Assembly (NCBI GenBank): GCA_013397115.1
Contig: VWZW01001657.1
Location: forward strand, 622,356-686,355
Reading direction: 5' to 3'
Source: Edolisoma coerulescens
Taxonomy: Eukaryota > Chordata > Aves > Passeriformes > Campephagidae
Length of the DNA: 64,000 bases
In this document: piece by piece, positions 13,398 through 26,940 of the stretch
Layout: every line of letters begins with the position of its first letter
Numbering within the stretch: the stretch's first letter is position 1
Program-made: the position numbers and the translations under genes
Notes under the pieces: model-generated
What the model saw: only the letters and a program-made list of their open reading frames with translations
Told to the model about the DNA's origin: nothing
Database searches by the model: none

Positions 13398-15639
13398 GCA
13401 GTGCTAAATAATTTCAGCCTGCATTCTCTTGTCTTTGCACCAATGCTTTTATATTTTAATTCAGGCTGAATGGAATTTGTATTTTCTGCCTAGAATTAAA
13501 GTGCCATGCAAAAGATTGAAAAGCTGATTGAAACTTCTCTAAAAAGCTTTTTCAACTCTCACTGAGCACAGATGTTAGAAAGAATTGGGAGATGCAACTG
13601 GTACATGTATTTTGTACAGCTGATAGAGGTGATTTGATTGTGTGGGAAAACAGCAACGTCTCTGTGCACAGAAAGAGTAACTTCCTTTAGGGGAAGCAAT
13701 AAGACATTTCATATAAGACCATGTGAGTGACATTCTTGATTTGATATCTAACAAAGTACACAATCTAAATTTGTACCCACCTTCCCTGTATAACCTTTAT
13801 TATGTTTTATTTTACCTTGTCCTTTTCTCTACTTTATCTTGTCTTGGAATCTTTTATTTATTTGGGTGTTGGTTTAAGTCAGTAAAATCAGCCATAACGA
13901 TATGCATGTGCACATCGAAGATAAATTCAGGGCTAAAGGTGACACCAGAAAGGTTTGGCCGTCCGTCACCAAAATCCTTAATTTTGCTCATGCTTGTTTA
14001 CCTATGACAATAAAACCTTTGATATGCTGACCCATATGATTTTCTTCTGGCGTCCTGACCATTTCCACTAATTCTTAATCCCAATATCTTTAGCTGGATA
14101 GCTTGCCCAACATTGTCTTGCTGCAGGTCCTCTCTTTCCCTCTCTGCTGCTCTTAGCCTCAGCTCCTGAGCTTGTCAGTCCCAGAGACTCCAGCCAAGGC
14201 ACAGCCAGACTCTAGGGAGAATTAAGGCAGCAATTACAGGACTTAAGTTAAAATGCCCTAAAGTTATCACTGTGGGCAAATGTGATTGTCTTGGTTCTTG
14301 CCAGGTGACAAAACAGGCATTTTAAACAAAGAATCTGTTATTATAATAACTCAGTTTCCCTGAAGCCTGATGTTTTTGAAAGGAGTCTCACTCCTTCAAG
14401 GGGAAAAAAAATCTGCCTAAAAAAATCTGCCTTAAACATCTGGCCTTTATAATAAGCTTAAATAGTTAAAATCTGACAGTTATATGCAAATTAAAACTAG
14501 CCACAGAATGGGAAGAACAAGGCAATTGTAGCAGTAAACACTGTTGGGATTTTTATGCATAATTCTGTGCTAAGCTTATTTACTTTATTTTTTCCATACA
14601 TTTCTAAAATAAAGATTTTCTTTCCTCTGTATCCTTGAGATAGTCATATTTCTGATGTCAGCTTCACAAGTTAAGGATGCTGGAGCCTCTCACTCACGTT
14701 GCTGTGATGAAAACATTTGTGAACACATTGTCAAAAGACTAATACTAGAACAGAAACCACAAATTGGCAACCAGTTATTTTTATTTCAGTGGAATCTTCG
14801 TGTCACCTGGAGACTATTTAGACCATTATTTGCCTGGGCTAACATTGTGTTTAAAAATAGCACTTGTCTAGTGCCAACTCATTTTAGAGTTGGGTACAAA
14901 TATTGAGACAAACCCCCAGCTGTTACTGCTTGTGCTGCTAATTTGAGGTGTCAGCTCAGGGCTCTGCTGCTCTGTGTCAGTGAATAAGGCCCCTTGTGAG
15001 ATCATTATGTTTTCTAACAGCGCCCAGTAACGGATTAATCAGTGCAGCATCAGTTGCTTTCATTATCTGCCCACATGGTAGTTGTGGGCTTTAACTTAAA
15101 CAGTCTGTGGTGAGATCAAGGAATTGAGTACAAGAGGCACTCGGGACTCACCACAGCTCAGGAGATGCGGTTGAGTTTTGGACATTGCCTAACGAGCAAA
15201 CCTTGGATGCCTCGAAAGTCGAGGGTGACTGCACTCAGTGCTGAGGGATGGAGTGCCAAAGCCACTTTGCTTTTTCATCAGAGGCCATAAGAAAGAGTAA
15301 ATATTTAATTCAATGCAAATTCCTCCTGACCCGTGTGAGAAATAGCTCTTTACAGCTATTGGAAATATAGCTTCTTTTGCCCTGCACTCTGAAAGTTAAT
15401 TACAAACATTAATTATGGCAGCATATAAAATTCAAGTCTTGGGTTTATTACTAAATACAGATTTAGATTCACTTTTTTGAATTGCTGCTGTTAGTTATAT
15501 TGGGTGCTATGTGAGGGCTGGAGAGGGTGAAAAGTTGTCATCCAGTGTCCCTCCCTGGGGCAGGCCCATCAAATCCCATACCATTCCTGACAGGGATTCA
15601 TTTAGTATTTTATCACAGGCTTCCCTCCTGATGGTGGCA

Positions 15640-15800
15640 CATTCTGTAACAGCTCTTTTCTGTATTTTTCCTGTTCTTACTGTAAGAAACATTTTCCCTA
15701 TATCTAATGAAAGTCCCTCTTTGTGAAATTTAAACCTGTTACTGCTTTGCTTAACCCTTGTGTGGACAGAAGGAACAGAGGATGTCTTTTCCCTTTGCAG
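15640..15800 (-). mobile_element. Degenerate CR1-like LINE fragment
   Basis: The core at about 15677-15770 (taagaaacattttccctata, then aaatttaaacctgttactgc) matches the layout of the reverse complement of the CR1 3' coding/UTR region, where tracts such as tttcttcctaatatctaatc and agtttaaacccattgc occur. Identity is clearly lower than in the 43-kb copy, so this would be an older insertion in minus orientation. The boundaries are approximate. Confidence 0.45.
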
Positions 15801-16192
15801 TGATATTTTATGTAGTTGAATGGAGGTTTAAAAGTAAGTGATATGAATCTGCTAATACAGAGGTCTAAGGTACTGGCACTGTTCGTGCTAAATTATGCTG
15901 CTGCTGCAGTCTCCCAAATTGATGTTTTGTCTCTGTATTTCAGACAGACCCTTAGATCTTCCTCTTTATGTGCATAAATACTGATGGTGATGTCTAATCT
16001 TGCATAGGCTCAACAGTTTCAGTGCTCATGTACACAGGGGAAAGATTCCTTCACTTTTATTTACCCGTGCTACACACACAGACACTTCCCAAAGGTTTGA
16101 GGTCTTGGAGAAGTCATGTTTCTGGCACTGCCAGGGACAGAGTAGTGCTGTCTTCTGAGCTCCACTGGCAACTTAGGCAGAGCTGTTCAGCC

Positions 16193-16211
16193 TTTTTTTT
16201 TTTTTTTTTTT
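16193..16211. repeat. T19 homopolymer
   Basis: There are nineteen consecutive T residues in the intron. I see no retroposed sequence on the minus strand that would mark this as a poly(A) tail. Confidence 0.9.
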
Positions 16212-19200
16212 AATCACTTCACCCACTTCTCAGTAGAAGTAACATTATCAAAAAAACTATTAACATGAGAGGCTTAATTATGCTTGGAGATGCCTTGGTT
16301 AAGTCTGAATGAATTTCCTGGTCTCATTTACGGGATGTATAGTTGCACTGGGGATAGGAGCTGGGAGCCATGGCACTTGTGGGAGAAGCAGGAATCGGGG
16401 AGTATGACAGTAATTCACTCCTGGGAACGCTACCAGCCTGCAGACACACCATTTGTAGCTATCCATTGCATGCACATGGATAATAACCTTGCATTAGGCC
16501 CAATTACATGGTGTTATGGATACACAACGCGGGGATTGCACACACAGCCAAGAGCACCCCGTGACAGAGCAGTGGGGTAATTGGAGGAGACAGAAGGAAA
16601 TGTTAGTTGTTAGTGCTACCAGTGCTGCAGGGCCTGGTGCAGCTCTGCCCCACCAGCCTTGTCCCCTCTGCTTTGCTGCTCTGTTTCAGTGTCTCACTTT
16701 CAAAACCCAGGTTTATCACAGAGGGAGGTAACCCAGCACCAACTTTTCACAATGTGTTGAGAGAGTTTTGAGTGGGAAAAGGAACTGAACATCATTTTTT
16801 AACTTAGAGTGAAGCCCACAGACACATGGAAGCCTGTGCTGCCAAAGAAGGGCTGGAATTTGTAGGATTCTTGATATCAAATCCTGTGTATTAGAAGCCT
16901 GTAAAGAATCTACAGTGCCCAAACATAAAAGGCATTCAAACCCAGCAATAATCTAGTACATGAGCTGGTGCCTTTGCAGATCTCTTTCTCCGTTTACCTC
17001 TCAGTAAATGGGTTGGAGTATTTCTTTCTAACTGAGAATTTTGCAAATGCTGTGGTGTCCTGTGGTCAGCCAAATGTGATACAAAAGCAGTCTGGTGTGG
17101 ATCAAAAACCTGAATGGCCAGCACAGCAGGCCTCTAGTAACTATGGGAGATGCTTATTAAGTCTTGGGGGGAAAGTGTTTTCTCAATTTGAATTAAAAGT
17201 TCTCAGTTTGATTACCTGTTTTGCTAATCAGCTGCAGAAGTGGAACAGGAAAGGAAAGGAAGCCAGTCTCTGTTACTGACGAGTAGCAAAGGGCATCTTC
17301 AGCATCCAACAAGTTCTCTGCTGCCCCTTTCATTTGAATCTGTTCAAAATCAGGTTGAAAACAAGAAGCATCACTGTGGCTATTGTACTGTACTGGTGCA
17401 CATTATGAAAATGCCTCATACGTAGAAAATGGACATCTGCTAAGTGTTTTTTCCTTTTGTCAATCATAAACTAGGATACCAGATTTTTTTTTAAGCTGGA
17501 ATGTAGTAGGTGGTATTGTCATCAGTGTTGTGTATTAAATAAAAAAAACAACCCTCCTATGAATTTTCCCACTTGAATTGTGGCTGGAAAACATTAGGAC
17601 AGTCGCTATTTTACCAAATAGTTAATGTTTCAGGTATTTCTGTTGTGTTCTGTAACATTTTCTGTTAGAGAAGATCCTTTTGGTACTAAACCAGATTAGA
17701 GCATGTGGATATGAAGTCACAAAAGTATTATTTCAGATGAAAAACTTGACAGGCATTCTGATATTTATTATATGCTCTTAATTATAATAATTTAATTCAA
17801 AGTAAGGGAAACAAAATCTCTGTGTAGTCTGTGATTTACAGAATTGAGATTGACTATTGACCTGACAGCCTGGGATTTCTGCTCTCTGAATTAGTCCAAG
17901 GGATCTGAAAGGGTGCTTCATGTTTTTGAGTTTTTAAAATAAAATACTTGTACTATTAGTAGGGTTCAAAATTTAAGTAGTTTCATTTTTTTCTCAAGGT
18001 CTCTGCCGTAAAAGTTGTGATTTCCTCTAGCATTAGAAGTATTGCTTTTTTCCTGGCTCCAATCAGTCCTATACAAGAAGGTGGAGAAAGGTGTAAGACT
18101 AATGTGTAAATGTTATTGAAAAAACCACAGCCATGGCAGTTGTTTCTGCAGGTTAGTGATTTTAATGTAATTACATTGAGCCTGGAATTAGCAGCTCTGT
18201 GTCAGGGAACTGCAGTGGTGTTCATGAATTTGGAGCAAGTCAGAAGAGAACAAAGATGGAACTGCATGGAATTAAATTTGCACCAAGAGTTTGAGGAAGG
18301 AGATAAGTAATTTTTTTCAAATCGTGACAGGATTGCAGACTGAGCACTCTTTCCTTTAGGAAAATTCTGATTAGTAAGGATTGTAAATCAGCTTTATCCT
18401 TCAGAAGGAAGAAGGCAGCTCCACGTGTGCCTGTAGCCAGTTTGGGCGACTGGCAGAGCGGTGAGTTAGGAGAGCAGCTCCTCTGGGGCTGTAAATTGAA
18501 ATCAGTGGGACTATGACAGTTCACAGTGGTGGAGGATGTGCCACCTCCAAGACTGCTGATCTCACGTTATGCATCTTCCAAGTAGTCCTTGGAGGATCCT
18601 TAGGACTGCTGCAGTCTGCTTCTGCTTACCCTGCAAGATCTGACAAGGATCACAGCCCAAGGTGGGAAGTTGGCTGGCATAAATAATATTGTCTATAGCT
18701 CCACTTTCCTGATTCAGCATTTTGGGTGTGAATAGTTTACAAGGAGAGGACTTCTTAATGAGAGGACAGTGCTTCTTCAAGGGACATGTTGGGTTTGGGA
18801 AGAGGTGGGAGCTATAAGGCTGAGGACCACTCAGCAGAATATGTTTCCCTATACGATGTTGGAGGAGTCAGAAGATTCTGGAATTTCTATTTCTCACAGC
18901 TTCCTGCTATTTACAAATCTCTTTCTATGGATTTGGATATTGGGTGGATCAGTCTGAGGCTGGGACCTTGGAGCAGCCAGCAGACAACTGGAGCATCATT
19001 TATATTTTCCCTTCATGTGCTAAAAATGCTGCTGTGCTGTGTGTTCACCCCTGTCAGGACACATCTCTTAAAAAAGTGTTGCTGGGAAGGAATCATGTGC
19101 ATGATGAGAGGCTTTACAGGATGTCTCTAGAGCACATCTCTACCTGAACACGTTCCCATTCCAGAGCTCCCATTGCCTGGGAGCTGAATGCTGTGCAGCC

Positions 19201-19508
19201 AGAGCAGCAGGGTTAAATTCCTGCAGCTCCAGCTGGGCTGTAGTGCAGACAGTTCACTGGCAATTAGTGCCCTTTGCAGTGTTTGGCCTCCTCTGTTCTG
19301 AAATAATTGCTGTTATCATAGATGTTTTATTGCCTTCATTATGGTTAACATTTAAATATCAATGAAATAGTATTCTACTACATTATCTGAGCAGTAGTTG
19401 TCTGCTAGAGTTATCCCTGAAATTTGTGTTAAAGAGAATATTAATTCAGCACTGATTTAGGATTCTTAGAAGGAGGGCTATATATTTGTCAATGAACTAC
19501 AGGAAACC

Positions 19509-19532
19509 TTTGCTTATTTGAAAATAAGCAAA
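19509..19532. repeat. Perfect 11-bp inverted repeat with 2-nt loop
   Basis: TTTGCTTATTT at 19509-19519 is followed by GA and then its exact reverse complement at 19522-19532. The hairpin is AT-rich and intronic, and has no T run that would suggest a bacterial terminator. It may be chance or a dimeric transcription-factor site. Confidence 0.7.
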
Positions 19533-22474
19533 TATTTGAAACCTCTGCAAAACCTGAGCCACTCTCATTTGATATCTTGTGAGCAGAAATGCTGTGTGAT
19601 TGGAATAATGCTTTGTCTGTGAAATAGAAATATTTTAAGAACTTTTAAAATATTTTTGAATCATCAAGTCAGACGGTAATAATGGGTGACCTTTCTGCAT
19701 GCAGATGAATTGCACTGGGAGACAGGGATGTGTTCTCTGCCCTCAGTGCAGAAGGAGGCTCACTGTCACAGCCTGTTCTGCCTGAATCCAATCCACATCC
19801 TTTAGAAATCAATAGAAAAATCTCTCTTGAATTCCTATGGCCCCCAATGACTCCTGTAGTGCCGTGTCTGACTGACTCAGACATCAGCTACGTATGTGAT
19901 TTAATTTTTGTGAGCTGACTTTACATGTGGCTTTTATTTATCACTGCATATCTAAAATCTTCCAAGTGCATAACTCATTTTAATGTAACAGGCAACTAAG
20001 GCAGAGGGTTGCCTCAGAATTATATTTTTATGTTTACAGGAAAAAAAATGGTGGTGCAATTATATATTCATTTCTGAGCCCTGTTTGAACTTCCCAGCAT
20101 GTAAAGAGCAAACACACGCAGATACTGAAGGGTGGGTGTGTTGATGTATATATTGATGCACTCTCAGTGGGTTTGTTCACTTTCTGAAATTGTTGTCCAG
20201 GCTCGTTTTGGCTCATTGGCCACAAAAGACTTTGGTTACATCACTGGGTGAATAAGGTAATGGAGCACTAGCAATTGGAGAGAGAGAGGTGCATTTTGCA
20301 CAACATAACCTGCCACAGGGGGATGTGAGCTGTCACTGTGACCTTAGCAGGGATTGAGAGGCAGAGTTTCAGCCCTGCAGATGAGCACTGGTGCTCAGGG
20401 TGCTCACTGCCAGCACTGCAGCCACAGAGCAGCAGAGCCCTGCAGGCTGGGAGGCACAGCTGGCAGAGTGGCTGACAGCTCTAAGAGCTGACTTCCAGCT
20501 CTCCTGCTGAAGTTGACAGTGTTTCCCTCTTCATCTTGTCCTTTAAATTTTTAGTAGACTGCCTTTGAGTGCTTGCATATTGAGAACCTGAATCCACAAA
20601 CCCAGGAGTTTGTACACTCATTGATCCCAATACTTGGCTGTGTGTTTCCTATCCAATTTTTAATATCTTCAAGTTTTCCAGAGGATCTGGAATGAATACT
20701 ACTTTTTATACTATAAGTTATCATGTGCTAAGACTGACAGCTCTTACCAGCCTGGTGTGTGAACGTGTGTGACTTGACTGATACAGATCTCTGGCAGCAG
20801 ATCTCACATGCAGATTCCAGATTTTTAAAACTCTGCTTTTACTGACATAACTCTCTCTGCTCACAATTTTGGAAAGGAAGGGTAATTTTGCTCTGTTGGT
20901 GCAGATTGCTGTCATGGGTATGTCAGTCCCCAAACTGGCTCCAGATTGCCAGTGCATCCATCTGGTGCAGCACTGTGCTGGAATACCAGCTTTGATCCTG
21001 CTGACAGAGTGCTTGGGTGCTGTCCTGCCAGGATGCAGCACAGCAGCAGCAGCACAACATGCTGCCAGTGTTAGAGCTGCTCCCACCCTGTTCCTGAGTG
21101 TGCCTGTGCAGAGCCAGGGTACCCTGCAACCTCCTGGCTTTGCCAATGTGTGTGTGTCTTCCTGTGTACCCAAAACCCAGTCTTAATAGGGTAAAATCTA
21201 AGTAGCTGTAATCTGCTGACGTTTTAGATGATGGCTCTGCCAAGGGATTTCTAGGCAGAATTGTAAAAATGTTTTTGAATTGGCAGATGACCAAGAAAGA
21301 GAGTTAACTCCTGGAAAACTTTTCTAGAGCTTTTGATTAAATGTCCTATGTAAATACATGACATTGGAGCAGCTAAATCGTTCAGGGAAGGATGACACTC
21401 CGTTAGGTTGCTTCAGCAGGTATTCTCTTCAGCACATACATAAAGGCACAAAAGCACTGTCTTCTGCCAAAGTGACTCTGTGGAATTCTGTGCTCCTTGT
21501 AGAAAGTAGAGGTTGCTCCCTGCCCTGGTGCTGTGGATGCCACACATTTCAAATAGGCAATGGCAGGACTGGCCATGCTGGAACACAGAGTGGTCATCGG
21601 CCCTGTCCGTTCTCATGACAAACTGGGCTTCTGTATTTGCAGATTTGGTGCACTTGCAGCATAGCAATTATGCCCTGTTGAAGTGCTTTCCATTTCCTGT
21701 GCCATCCTGATAAACTTTATAGCTTCTAATTTGCTGGAGAGTCATTGATATAATTAGGAGCTACACAAATGGGAGCAGCACACTCAGCTGATGGTAATCG
21801 AGTCAGTTCATTCTTCCTGAGAAGCTCTAAGGGGGTCCCTCCATCTGCTGAGATTATTTTCTCTTCAGGCTCAGCTTTGATAGAGCAGCAGCAACCTTAC
21901 ATGCCTGGGTCAGGACATGCTTTATTACAGGCTGCTTCACTCCCCATGTGTTTTTTCCTAAGGAAAGGGAGGAGAGGGAGCCCATCCGTCCGCGTGTTTC
22001 CGAGGAGCAGTTGGAGCTGTCTGGCCGTGTCAGTGGGCTGTGCTGAGGAGCTGTGAGAGCCAGCAGCTCTCTCTGGTCACAGCGAGCCCTTTGTGTGCTG
22101 TGCCCCAGTCTGATGTCCCCCCACTCAGGTTGCACCGGGTTTTCAAACAAAGTGGCAGCTGAACAGACAGGTCTGGATCTGTTCCAGTAGTTGGTAAAAA
22201 CTCGTCTTCTGTGCCCCTCGTTACCCAGACGTGGTAAACAGTGACCTGCAACCATCCTTATGCTGCTGTTGGTTGCTTTCCCTGAGCAGTATCTTCCATG
22301 GTATGTCACAAATTGTCACAGCTATTGGGGAGTGTGTCTTCCTGCTCGCAGCCAGGCACATTTATTACCAGGAATTTTAACGGGTTGTTTCTGTAAATAG
22401 TGTGTTGGCGAAGCAATGCAAATAATTGATCAATCTATTATTCTCTTTTCTCCCTTTTTTTTCTCTCCTAACAG

Positions 22475-22546
22475 TACCCTCAACAACAACAACATCACCC
22501 GCATTCCTGTCACCAGCTTCAATCACATGCCGAAGATCAGGACCCT
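22475..22546 (+). CDS. SLIT3: SLIT3 exon: D1 leucine-rich repeat (sixth, last of D1)
   Basis: This 72-bp exon encodes 24 residues: a leucine completed across the junction, then [15 protein letters not shown] and NHMPKIRTL. It is the last full repeat before the D1 C-terminal cap. The acceptor is ctaacag|t after a strong pyrimidine tract and the donor is ct|gtgagt. The phase matches the exons before and after it. The motif HMPKIRTL is SLIT3-like, whereas SLIT1 and SLIT2 have MPKLRTF as I recall them. NIT within the unit is an N-linked glycosylation sequon. The exon can be skipped without a frameshift because it is 72 bp and phase-symmetrical. Confidence 0.96.
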
Positions 22547-23843
22547 GTGAGTAGGATCTTCTGATATTATAGTACAATTCTGATGCTGTAAGCCAGCTTT
22601 TTGACTATTTATCATCTGTGATAATCTCATTTCAGTCCCTCTGGCTGCCTCAGGGACCTGGGTGGCTGTAGGGCTGGATAGCCCCTGGTGAGCCTGGGCA
22701 GGGTTGTGAAGGGGGCTGGTGCCCACAGGGCCCTGAGAGCAACTGTTCTGGGATTGCCCAGCATTAAGTAAGAGTCAATTTCATCAAGATTTTTGAATTT
22801 ACCCGGAAAAGAAACTGGCTTTTTTTTTTCCCCCCATGGGAAAATCCATAATGTGAAATGTGTTCCAAGCTGGAACAACATCAAGATTGTAAAAACTGCT
22901 CAGATGGATCAAATTATTGAATTTTGTTAATATCCTGTGTTTAAATCCCATTTATTCTTTTCAAATTCAAAATACTAATTTCTGAAACAAGGCATTTTTA
23001 AAGGACATGAAAAAAGCATCTTTCCAGATACTTTCTAAAACAAAATGTCACTTATTCTGATGGATTTTATTTTTTAAAAGCTTCTCTTATATCAAATCCA
23101 TTTGTTTTTGAGCTGGATGCCATTGCACTGGAAAAGCTCTGTTCTTTAGTGGATCAAAATACAAAGACTGTGAAATTAGACTAAGCATTTGTATAATTCA
23201 GCCATAGCCTACCAAAACCATTTTCTTTAAGTAAATTATTTCTTTAAATTCCTTAGGGAATACACAGCTTCAGGAAAAATCACGTCTAAACAAAGCATCC
23301 CTGTTTTTCTTCCAGATTCTCAAACTCATCCAAGATGTATTTAATTCTAAAGGCAAAGAAAGGAAATAGTAGCTAGCCCGAAAATTTTCTGTGCCACTTA
23401 AAAAATACAATACTTCAAGGATGCTATGCATGCATGTATAAAATCATATTAAATAAATTAACAGAACTGAAGAAAAATGGTTCTTACTTATGTCAATCCC
23501 TGTAAGATAACCCCTGACTTAAATTTACATTCTTTATCAAATGATGACATTATTAGATCTTAATATAAGTAATTAAATGGAAATGAGATGTTTGTCTTTT
23601 AGAAGAGAATGGATAAAGAAGATAGAGGTGTAGAGTTAAGGTTCCTGGAGCTGTGCCTTTTCTTATTCAGTCACAGTGGTCCAGAAAATTTGCCTGGCTT
23701 TTCCAGATTAGCCAGTCTTGTCTGTTAGCAGAGCTCAGTGCCTTCAGTGCCTTCTGCCATTTTCCTCTTAGTTTAATTTCAGAGATGGCTTTGTATATAG
23801 CTCCCTGGAGACTTACACTGACTAATCCCCCTCTGCTGTAATT

Positions 23844-23881
23844 AAGGGGGAAAAAAAGAAAAGGAAAAAAAGAGAAGGAAG
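23844..23881 (+). repeat. 38-base pure purine tract
   Basis: An uninterrupted run of A and G (G5 followed by A-rich blocks) occurs on the + strand. Mirror-like purine tracts of this kind can adopt triplex structures, but the mirror symmetry here is only partial. Confidence 0.7.
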
Positions 23882-26330
23882 TCATAAATAGGATTTATAA
23901 AGGGAAGCTTTTCTATTGAATTCTGAGAGACACGTTTTATAGAACATGAATGCTGACCCATTCTAAAAGGATTTGCTGGAAATTTAATTTAGGGTCTATG
24001 GATAAAAGGACAACTTTAGGAAACGTGCATCTGTATTCATTCACCTGATGTTCTGTAAAGTCAGTTTCATCAATATCTAGTGACAGGTTTCAGTCTCCAA
24101 AGACTGCCAAATATCACTCAGTACCCCCAGCAGGTCTAAATAGGAATTTGTATATAGATACTATTTGGGGGAAGATGTTAATATTCTCTAGAGTTTCTTG
24201 TTGGAAATGGATCATGGATGATGTTCCTCACAGTTTGGTGACTCTACTGTTTTCTTAAAAAATGGTCATCAGTGTGTCCACCTTTTCAAATAGCCTCACA
24301 CTTAGATGTGGGTTTTTTTGGAAATTTTTGTAGGAAATCCCTGGTCTGAATGTTCCTTAAGTGGGGATGAGCCCTTTTTCCCATCAGCTGAGGCCCAGTG
24401 CAGTGTGGACAGTGTTTTCCCTCTGTGTCTGTTTTACACCCTGGTGAGATCCATTAGCAGGACATTTGGGGATGCTCTTGCTGCAGCTACACGTGCTCTG
24501 ATGGTTCTGTGGATAAACAGCTTTTCTTCATGGCTCTCAAAACAATCTGCCCATTGTAGAATAGAGAAGAAAACGTAAAAAGCATATTAACCTTGAACAT
24601 GAGCACTCAGGGGAAAGAGGAAAAAAAGAGGGTAAAATGCCAGGAAGTTTTGAAGCTTTTGAAGCATTGAAGAATTCTTTACTAAAATCAGCTCTTCTGT
24701 GCTAAGATTTTTTAGTTAACTGTCTTTTCTGTTCTTAAGTTTCATCGATCTTTAGCCTTGATTGGAAGTGACAGGAATTAGTTTTTATTGATCTGCTTTC
24801 CTTTGCTTGAAACAGCTTTATTTATGATAAAGCATGTTCCCTCTACCTATTTGCTTAATGGTAAGTGTCCCGTTGTCTCTGCATCTGTGAATTACTGCTG
24901 AGACAGGTAATTACATTATTTATTTTAATTTTTTTATTTAAGGGTAAACTGAAAATGTGCAAAATCACTTCAGTGTTTTTTGTGTTCACAGGGAATTGGT
25001 TTATAATGCTTTTGAAGTACTGTGAAAAGTCTTCTTGAGGCTATATTTATTAATATAATTATCAAAAATATATTCTGACAGGCTGCTTTGTTAAGATTGA
25101 GAAGGTCTCTAAATGATCTCCTCTCCAAAGCAAACCGTGGAGTATCTGCCCAAAAAGACTTGAGAAGATGACAAGGAGGGCTCTGCAGAGGCAGAGAGGT
25201 GGTGGTTTACACTACTGAAACCCAGATAAATGAATTTAGTGAGGGGGGAAAAAAAAACCAGCTCACAGAACTGGAAAACTGCCTAACCCTAAACTTTTTT
25301 GTGAAATTGTGCTTTCCTCACTCATGCCTGCATACAGAGGGTGCAGGGAATGGCATGGGATGAGCTCAGTTCCAGAAGGAAGATGATCCTGAGTATCATT
25401 GTTGACTGCTGTGGTGGGAAGGATGAGGCTCTGAGGACTTAAATGAAATGCTGCCTCTCTTAGGTTACAACAAAGTCTTACTTAGGATGATTTCTGGCTA
25501 GATGATATTTATGTATTTATTTTTTCTTCAACAAAAAGGCAGATTAATGGTTCGTAATAGCCAAGCATTTTACTAGAAATCTAACTTACTGCAGCTTCAG
25601 TTAAATAGCTTCACAATCTCTAAACTCAAGGTCTTCTAGCCATCCTTGTCGAACAATTACATTTTCCAGTGCTCCCAGGAGATTAGTGTTTCCCATCTCC
25701 ACAGGATAAACTCTCAGTTCCAGATTTGTGGGGTTTTTTTTTCTTTATTGTGGCTGTCCACCCCAGACATACAAATCTGGGGACTGTCAGCCCGGGCGCC
25801 ACTGCTGAGCTGAGCTGAGCTGCTGCTGTGCTGTAAGGACAGCTCACAGACAGACATTTAATTTCTTTGGAGGATGGACAAGGCTAAATCCGGTGCACAC
25901 CAATTGTGTGCCTGTAATATTAGTGAATAATGCTTTGTCTAACCATTTCTGACGGGATTTTTAATCTGGTTCATCGTTTCATTTGGTGCAACACTGCAAA
26001 TGCATGAGTCATTACAGGAATGAAATAATTAATGTCCTGGACTTTTGTTTTGACCTAAAGTTTGGTAGCTATTTAAATGACCAGATTTTTTCCCTGAACC
26101 CATCATCATTTTGCAGATATGGTTTTGCAAGTCCCTGGTGCCAGGCATGGAGCAGGCTGGGCAGGGAACTGCCCATGAGTGGATCTATTATGAGCTGAAA
26201 ATTCCTTGTAGATCCTTTTTACTTGTGTTAAATTACTACAGGAAAAAGATCATTGATGAACTTGTTCAGGCAACGCAGGAACAGAAATGGTATCAATAGC
26301 CTCTGATGTTTTATTTTGCCTGTCTTTTCC

Positions 26331-26455
26331 CAGAATATTCTGAGTTGGAAGGGACCCGTAAGAGTCATCAAGTCCAAGTCTTCAGTGAATGGCCCATAAG
26401 GGATCAGACCCACAACTTTGGTGTCATTAACACCATGCTCCAACCAGCTGAGCAA
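26331..26455 (-). mobile_element. CR1 LINE 3'-end fragment
   Basis: The stretch reads cagaatattctgagttggaa, then gggaccc, agtcatcaagtcc, gaatggcccata, gggatc and ccatgctccaaccagctgag. This is the reverse complement of the 3' untranslated end of a CR1 subfamily common in birds. Only the terminal 120 bp or so is present, as expected for 5'-truncated LINE copies. The right boundary is approximate. Confidence 0.75.
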
Positions 26456-26691
26456 ATGTGGAGGGGTTCTCTCCCTCCCTCTCTCCACCTCTCCCCAAAG
26501 GAGGGAGAAAAGGGAAGAATCACTCATCATCCTGTTCTTCGGCCTGGCCCTCATGTTTAGACAAGCTATCCTTTTAATTGTCTCAGAGATATCACATTCA
26601 TACAGCTCTTTCTGATATGAAATCACAAGCAAAGTGATTATGTGGAGCAATCCTAAATTTTGCATATTTTTGTCTCTGGAATGGCGAGCTG

Positions 26692-26940
26692 TGTTGCAGT
26701 AAGGAGCGATACAGAGTCCCCAAGCAGGTGCAAAGGAGAGCCACTTTATTGCAAAAACCCGGCCTTTTTAAGCAGTTAGCTGGTTATCAGCTTACATAGT
26801 TTTAAAGCATAACAAACTTAATTCAGCCAACCACCATACACCACGATGTGAGCACACGACAGTCACGCAGCGTGTTTTTCTACCCCTAATTCAGCTGTGT
26901 CTCTTTCCCACAGTCCTTTTCCACTTAGCTGAAGTAACAG
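26692..26940 (-). mobile_element. Probable endogenous retrovirus solo LTR, reverse orientation
   Basis: On the minus strand the order is a TTAAAAAGGC TATA-like box (complement of 26763-26774), then AATAAA (complement of 26745-26750), then a short downstream segment ending ..TACTGCAACA at 26692. That is the order expected for the U3-R-U5 of an LTR. The + strand edge tgttgc at 26692 fits the TG..CA rule. The other edge is uncertain: ..gtaaca at 26939 and ..gcaaca at 26969 are both candidates. No internal retroviral coding sequence is adjacent, so it would be a solo LTR. No clean target-site duplication was found. Confidence 0.5.

Larger units (their letters stand above)
1541..22474 (+). other. 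SLIT3: SLIT3 intron, 20,934 bp
   Basis: The intron runs from gtgagt to ctcctaacag, with a long pyrimidine tract at about 22441-22468. It is mostly AT-rich unique sequence with no coding exon I can recognise. Contents worth noting are a G/T-rich tract at 7026-7096, an N at 7640, a possible retroelement end at about 9147-9230, a CpG-rich island at 10420-10565 with a weaker GC-rich patch at 11860-11960, paired 17-bp direct repeats at 13301-13317 and 13381-13397, an old CR1 fragment near 15640-15800, a T19 run at 16193-16211, and a perfect inverted repeat at 19509-19532. The open frames of 60-150 codons on both strands show no recognised domain and no splice-supported structure. Confidence 0.85.

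Noticed and set aside
25282..25295. Telomere-like CCTAACCCTAAAC
   Set aside because: Only about two units are present, which is too short to be an interstitial telomeric array.
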